From positions 682,001 through 746,000 of the forward strand of contig NZ_JAABLQ010000001.1 in NCBI RefSeq assembly GCF_009915765.1: a stretch of 64,000 nucleotides of DNA, read 5' to 3'. A program made the position numbers and the translations under genes. Shown in pieces: positions 61,754 to 64,000 of the stretch; the first letter of the stretch is position 1; every line of letters starts with the position of its first letter. Source of the DNA: Pannonibacter sp. XCT-53 (GTDB lineage Bacteria > Pseudomonadota > Alphaproteobacteria > Rhizobiales > Stappiaceae). A model generated the notes under the pieces. It was not told the origin of the DNA. It saw only the letters and a program-made list of their open reading frames with translations, and ran no database searches.

Positions 61754-63829
61754 ATGTCTCGCACGCACAAGATCGAGGACTACCGCAACTTCGGCATCAT
61801 GGCGCACATCGATGCCGGCAAGACCACGACCACCGAGCGCATCCTGTACTACACGGGTAAGAGCCACAAGATCGGTGAAGTCCATGACGGCGCTGCCACC
61901 ATGGACTGGATGGAGCAGGAACAGGAACGCGGCATCACGATCACGTCCGCCGCGACCACCGCTTTCTGGAACGAGAAGCGCCTGAACATCATCGACACCC
62001 CGGGTCACGTGGACTTCACCATCGAGGTGGAGCGCTCGCTGCGCGTGCTTGACGGTGCCGTCGCCCTGCTGGACGCCAACGCCGGCGTCGAGCCCCAGAC
62101 CGAGACCGTGTGGCGCCAGGCGGACAAGTACCGCGTGCCGCGCATGATCTTCGTCAACAAGATGGACAAGCTCGGTGCGGACTTCTACCGCTGCGTCGAG
62201 ATGGTCAAGACCCGTCTGGGTGCCAAGGCCCTGTGCCTGCAGATCCCGGTCGGCGCCGAGAACGAGTTCGCCGGCGTTGTCGACCTGATCAAGATGAAGG
62301 CGCTGATCTGGCGCGACGAGACCCTGGGCGCTGCCTGGGACGAAGTCGAGATCCCGGCTGACCTGGTCGACAAGGCCCAGGAATTCCGTGACGCCATGAT
62401 CGAGACGGCCGTCGAAGTCGACGAAGCCGCGATGGAAGCCTACCTCGAGGGCAACGAGCCGGACGCCGAGACGCTGAAGGCCCTGATCCGCAAGGGCACC
62501 ATTCGGGGCGAATTCGTTCCGATCTTCGCTGGCTCGGCTTTCAAGAACAAGGGCGTTCAGCCGCTGCTCGACGGCGTGGTGGACTACCTGCCGAGCCCGG
62601 TCGACGTTCCGGCCATCAAGGGCATCGACCCGAAGACCGAGGGTGAGATCACCCGCACGTCCGGCGACGAAGAGCCCCTGTCCATGCTGGCGTTCAAGAT
62701 CATGAACGACCCGTTCGTCGGCTCGCTCACCTTCTGCCGCATCTACTCGGGCGTTCTGAGCAAGGGCACGTCCCTGCAGAACACCGTGAAGGACAAGAAG
62801 GAACGCGTTGGCCGCATGATGCAGATGCACGCCAACAGCCGTGAGGACATCGAGATCGCCTACGCCGGCGACATCGTTGCCATCGCGGGCCTCAAGGACA
62901 CCACCACGGGCGACACCCTGTGTGACCCGAACAAGCCGGTGATCCTCGAGCGCATGGAGTTCCCGGAGCCGGTGATCGAGATCGCTGTCGAGCCGAAGAC
63001 CAAGGGCGACCAGGAAAAGATGGGCCTCGCGCTCAACCGCCTGGCGGCCGAGGATCCGTCCTTCCGCGTCAAGACCGACGAGGAAAGCGGCCAGACGATC
63101 ATCGCCGGCATGGGCGAACTGCACCTAGACATCATCGTCGACCGCATGCGTCGCGAGTTCAAGGTGGAGGCGAACATCGGTGCGCCGCAGGTGGCCTATC
63201 GCGAGACGATCACCCGCCGCGCCGAGATCGACTACACCCACAAGAAGCAGACCGGTGGTACCGGCCAGTTCGCCCGCGTCAAGCTGGTGATCGAGCCGAA
63301 CGAGGTTGGCAGCGGGTACAAGTTCGAGAGCCAGATCGTTGGTGGTTCGGTTCCGAAGGAATACATCCCGGGCGTCACCAAGGGTATCGAGAGCGTCATG
63401 TCCTCGGGTCCGCTGGCCGGATTCCCGATGGTCGACATCAAGGCGACCCTCACCGACGGTGCCTACCACGATGTGGACTCCTCGGTTCTCGCCTTCGAAA
63501 TCGCCGCTCGCGCCGGTTTCCGTGAAGCGATCGCCAAGGCTGCTCCGAAGCTCCTCGAGCCGATCATGAAGGTCGAGGTCGTGACCCCGGCGGACTACAT
63601 GGGCGACGTGATCGGCGACCTGAACTCCCGCCGTGGCCAGATCAACGGCACCGAAGACCGCGGTGTCGTCACCGCGATCACCGCGATGGTGCCGCTGGCC
63701 AACATGTTCGGCTACGTGAACAACCTGCGCTCGATGTCGCAGGGTCGTGCACAGTACTCGATGGTGTTCGATCACTACGAGCAGGTGCCGCAGGCCGTGG
63801 CAGACCAGGTTCAGGCGAAGTACGCCTGA
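61754..63829 (+). CDS. fusA: Elongation factor G
   Basis: 691 aa. [20 protein letters not shown] (G1), DTPGHVDF (G3), NKMDKLGAD (G4) and domains II-V complete. Translocates tRNAs on the ribosome. Standard str-operon position. Confidence 0.98.
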   Translation: MSRTHKIEDYRNFGIMAHIDAGKTTTTERILYYTGKSHKIGEVHDGAATMDWMEQEQERGITITSAATTAFWNEKRLNIIDTPGHVDFTIEVERSLRVLDGAVALLDANAGVEPQTETVWRQADKYRVPRMIFVNKMDKLGADFYRCVEMVKTRLGAKALCLQIPVGAENEFAGVVDLIKMKALIWRDETLGAAWDEVEIPADLVDKAQEFRDAMIETAVEVDEAAMEAYLEGNEPDAETLKALIRKGTIRGEFVPIFAGSAFKNKGVQPLLDGVVDYLPSPVDVPAIKGIDPKTEGEITRTSGDEEPLSMLAFKIMNDPFVGSLTFCRIYSGVLSKGTSLQNTVKDKKERVGRMMQMHANSREDIEIAYAGDIVAIAGLKDTTTGDTLCDPNKPVILERMEFPEPVIEIAVEPKTKGDQEKMGLALNRLAAEDPSFRVKTDEESGQTIIAGMGELHLDIIVDRMRREFKVEANIGAPQVAYRETITRRAEIDYTHKKQTGGTGQFARVKLVIEPNEVGSGYKFESQIVGGSVPKEYIPGVTKGIESVMSSGPLAGFPMVDIKATLTDGAYHDVDSSVLAFEIAARAGFREAIAKAAPKLLEPIMKVEVVTPADYMGDVIGDLNSRRGQINGTEDRGVVTAITAMVPLANMFGYVNNLRSMSQGRAQYSMVFDHYEQVPQAVADQVQAKYA

Positions 63830-63877
63830 ACCAAGTCACCGTCCTTAAACAAGAATTAGAGAAAGCGGAGAAATCCG

Positions 63878-64000
63878 ATGGCAAAAGAAAAGTTTGAGCG
63901 CACGAAGCCGCACGTGAACATTGGCACGATCGGCCACGTTGACCACGGCAAGACGACGCTGACCGCAGCGATCACGATGACGCTGGCGGAAGTCGGCGGC
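63878..64000 (+). CDS. tuf: Elongation factor Tu, second copy (3' end outside window)
   Basis: 41 codons visible, from ATG 63878 (GCGGAG upstream). Identical in DNA to the tuf at 46094 from codon 4 to the window edge (114 bases, corresponding to 46103-46216); only the third bases of codons 2 and 3 differ. Confidence 0.97.
   Translation, partial: MAKEKFERTKPHVNIGTIGHVDHGKTTLTAAITMTLAEVGG

Overview
The window (64 kb, GC-rich) reads as chromosomal DNA of an alphaproteobacterium of the order Hyphomicrobiales (Rhizobiales), perhaps near Stappiaceae. The reasons are gene order and family content: tRNA-Tyr, tRNA-Gly, tuf, tRNA-Trp, secE, nusG, rplKAJL, rpoBC, rpsL, rpsG, fusA, tuf; the folE / IscU-like / yidD / thrS cluster; a cysE plus DUF3126 pair; PAS_5, DUF2336 and BTLCP proteins; and RirA-, Zur- and CtrA-type DNA motifs. 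The species call is inference.

Layout. 1-29.2 kb is ordinary housekeeping and accessory chromosome: two overlapping alpha/beta hydrolases, an enoyl-CoA hydratase-like protein without the usual glutamates, cysE, a gamma-carbonic anhydrase-like protein, a transglutaminase-like cysteine protease, tandem-PilZ and PAS_5 proteins, a rhomboid protease, a CBS protein, hisI, folE, a Fe-S scaffold, yidD, thrS, an acyltransferase, the divergent acdS/acdR pair (ACC deaminase and its Lrp-type regulator), nadK, an Hpt protein, a DUF2336 protein, a lytic transglycosylase, a flavin reductase/nitroreductase pair, a secreted Gly/Pro-rich protein, gnd, and a secreted HExxH/DUF4214 protein.

29,229-40,356 is an 11.1-kb integrative element inserted in the 3' end of tRNA-Thr(UGU). 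It is bounded by a perfect 47-bp direct repeat. Clusters of a 9-bp motif (ATGACGACC, inverted at the left end) lie just inside both ends and are likely integrase arm sites. It carries a tyrosine integrase, a four-gene small operon ending in an orphan HicB-like gene, a divergent XRE regulator with palindromic operators, six GGTTGAC iterons, an unrecognised 375-aa AT-richer cargo gene, an AlpA-like HTH gene, a protein with a duplicated domain, a primase-like small protein, a TOPRIM plus P-loop primase-helicase, a serine recombinase, and a nonsense-interrupted gene next to a 12-G tract. No capsid, terminase or conjugation genes are seen, so it resembles a satellite or mobilisable replicating island.

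40.4-45.3 kb holds metal-related and other genes: a COG0523 GTPase behind a Zur-like palindrome; an IsdG/HmuQ-type heme-degrading monooxygenase behind an exact TGA-N9-TCA iron box and coupled to an unknown 160-aa protein; rlmB; a PaaI thioesterase; and a MarR regulator. 45.6-64 kb is the transcription/translation supercluster, with two tuf genes in direct orientation whose visible overlapping parts are identical after codon 3.

A recurring oddity is the number of short GC-rich tandem repeats (14-18 bp units), mostly between genes, plus an (AGGAG)14 microsatellite upstream of rpsL.
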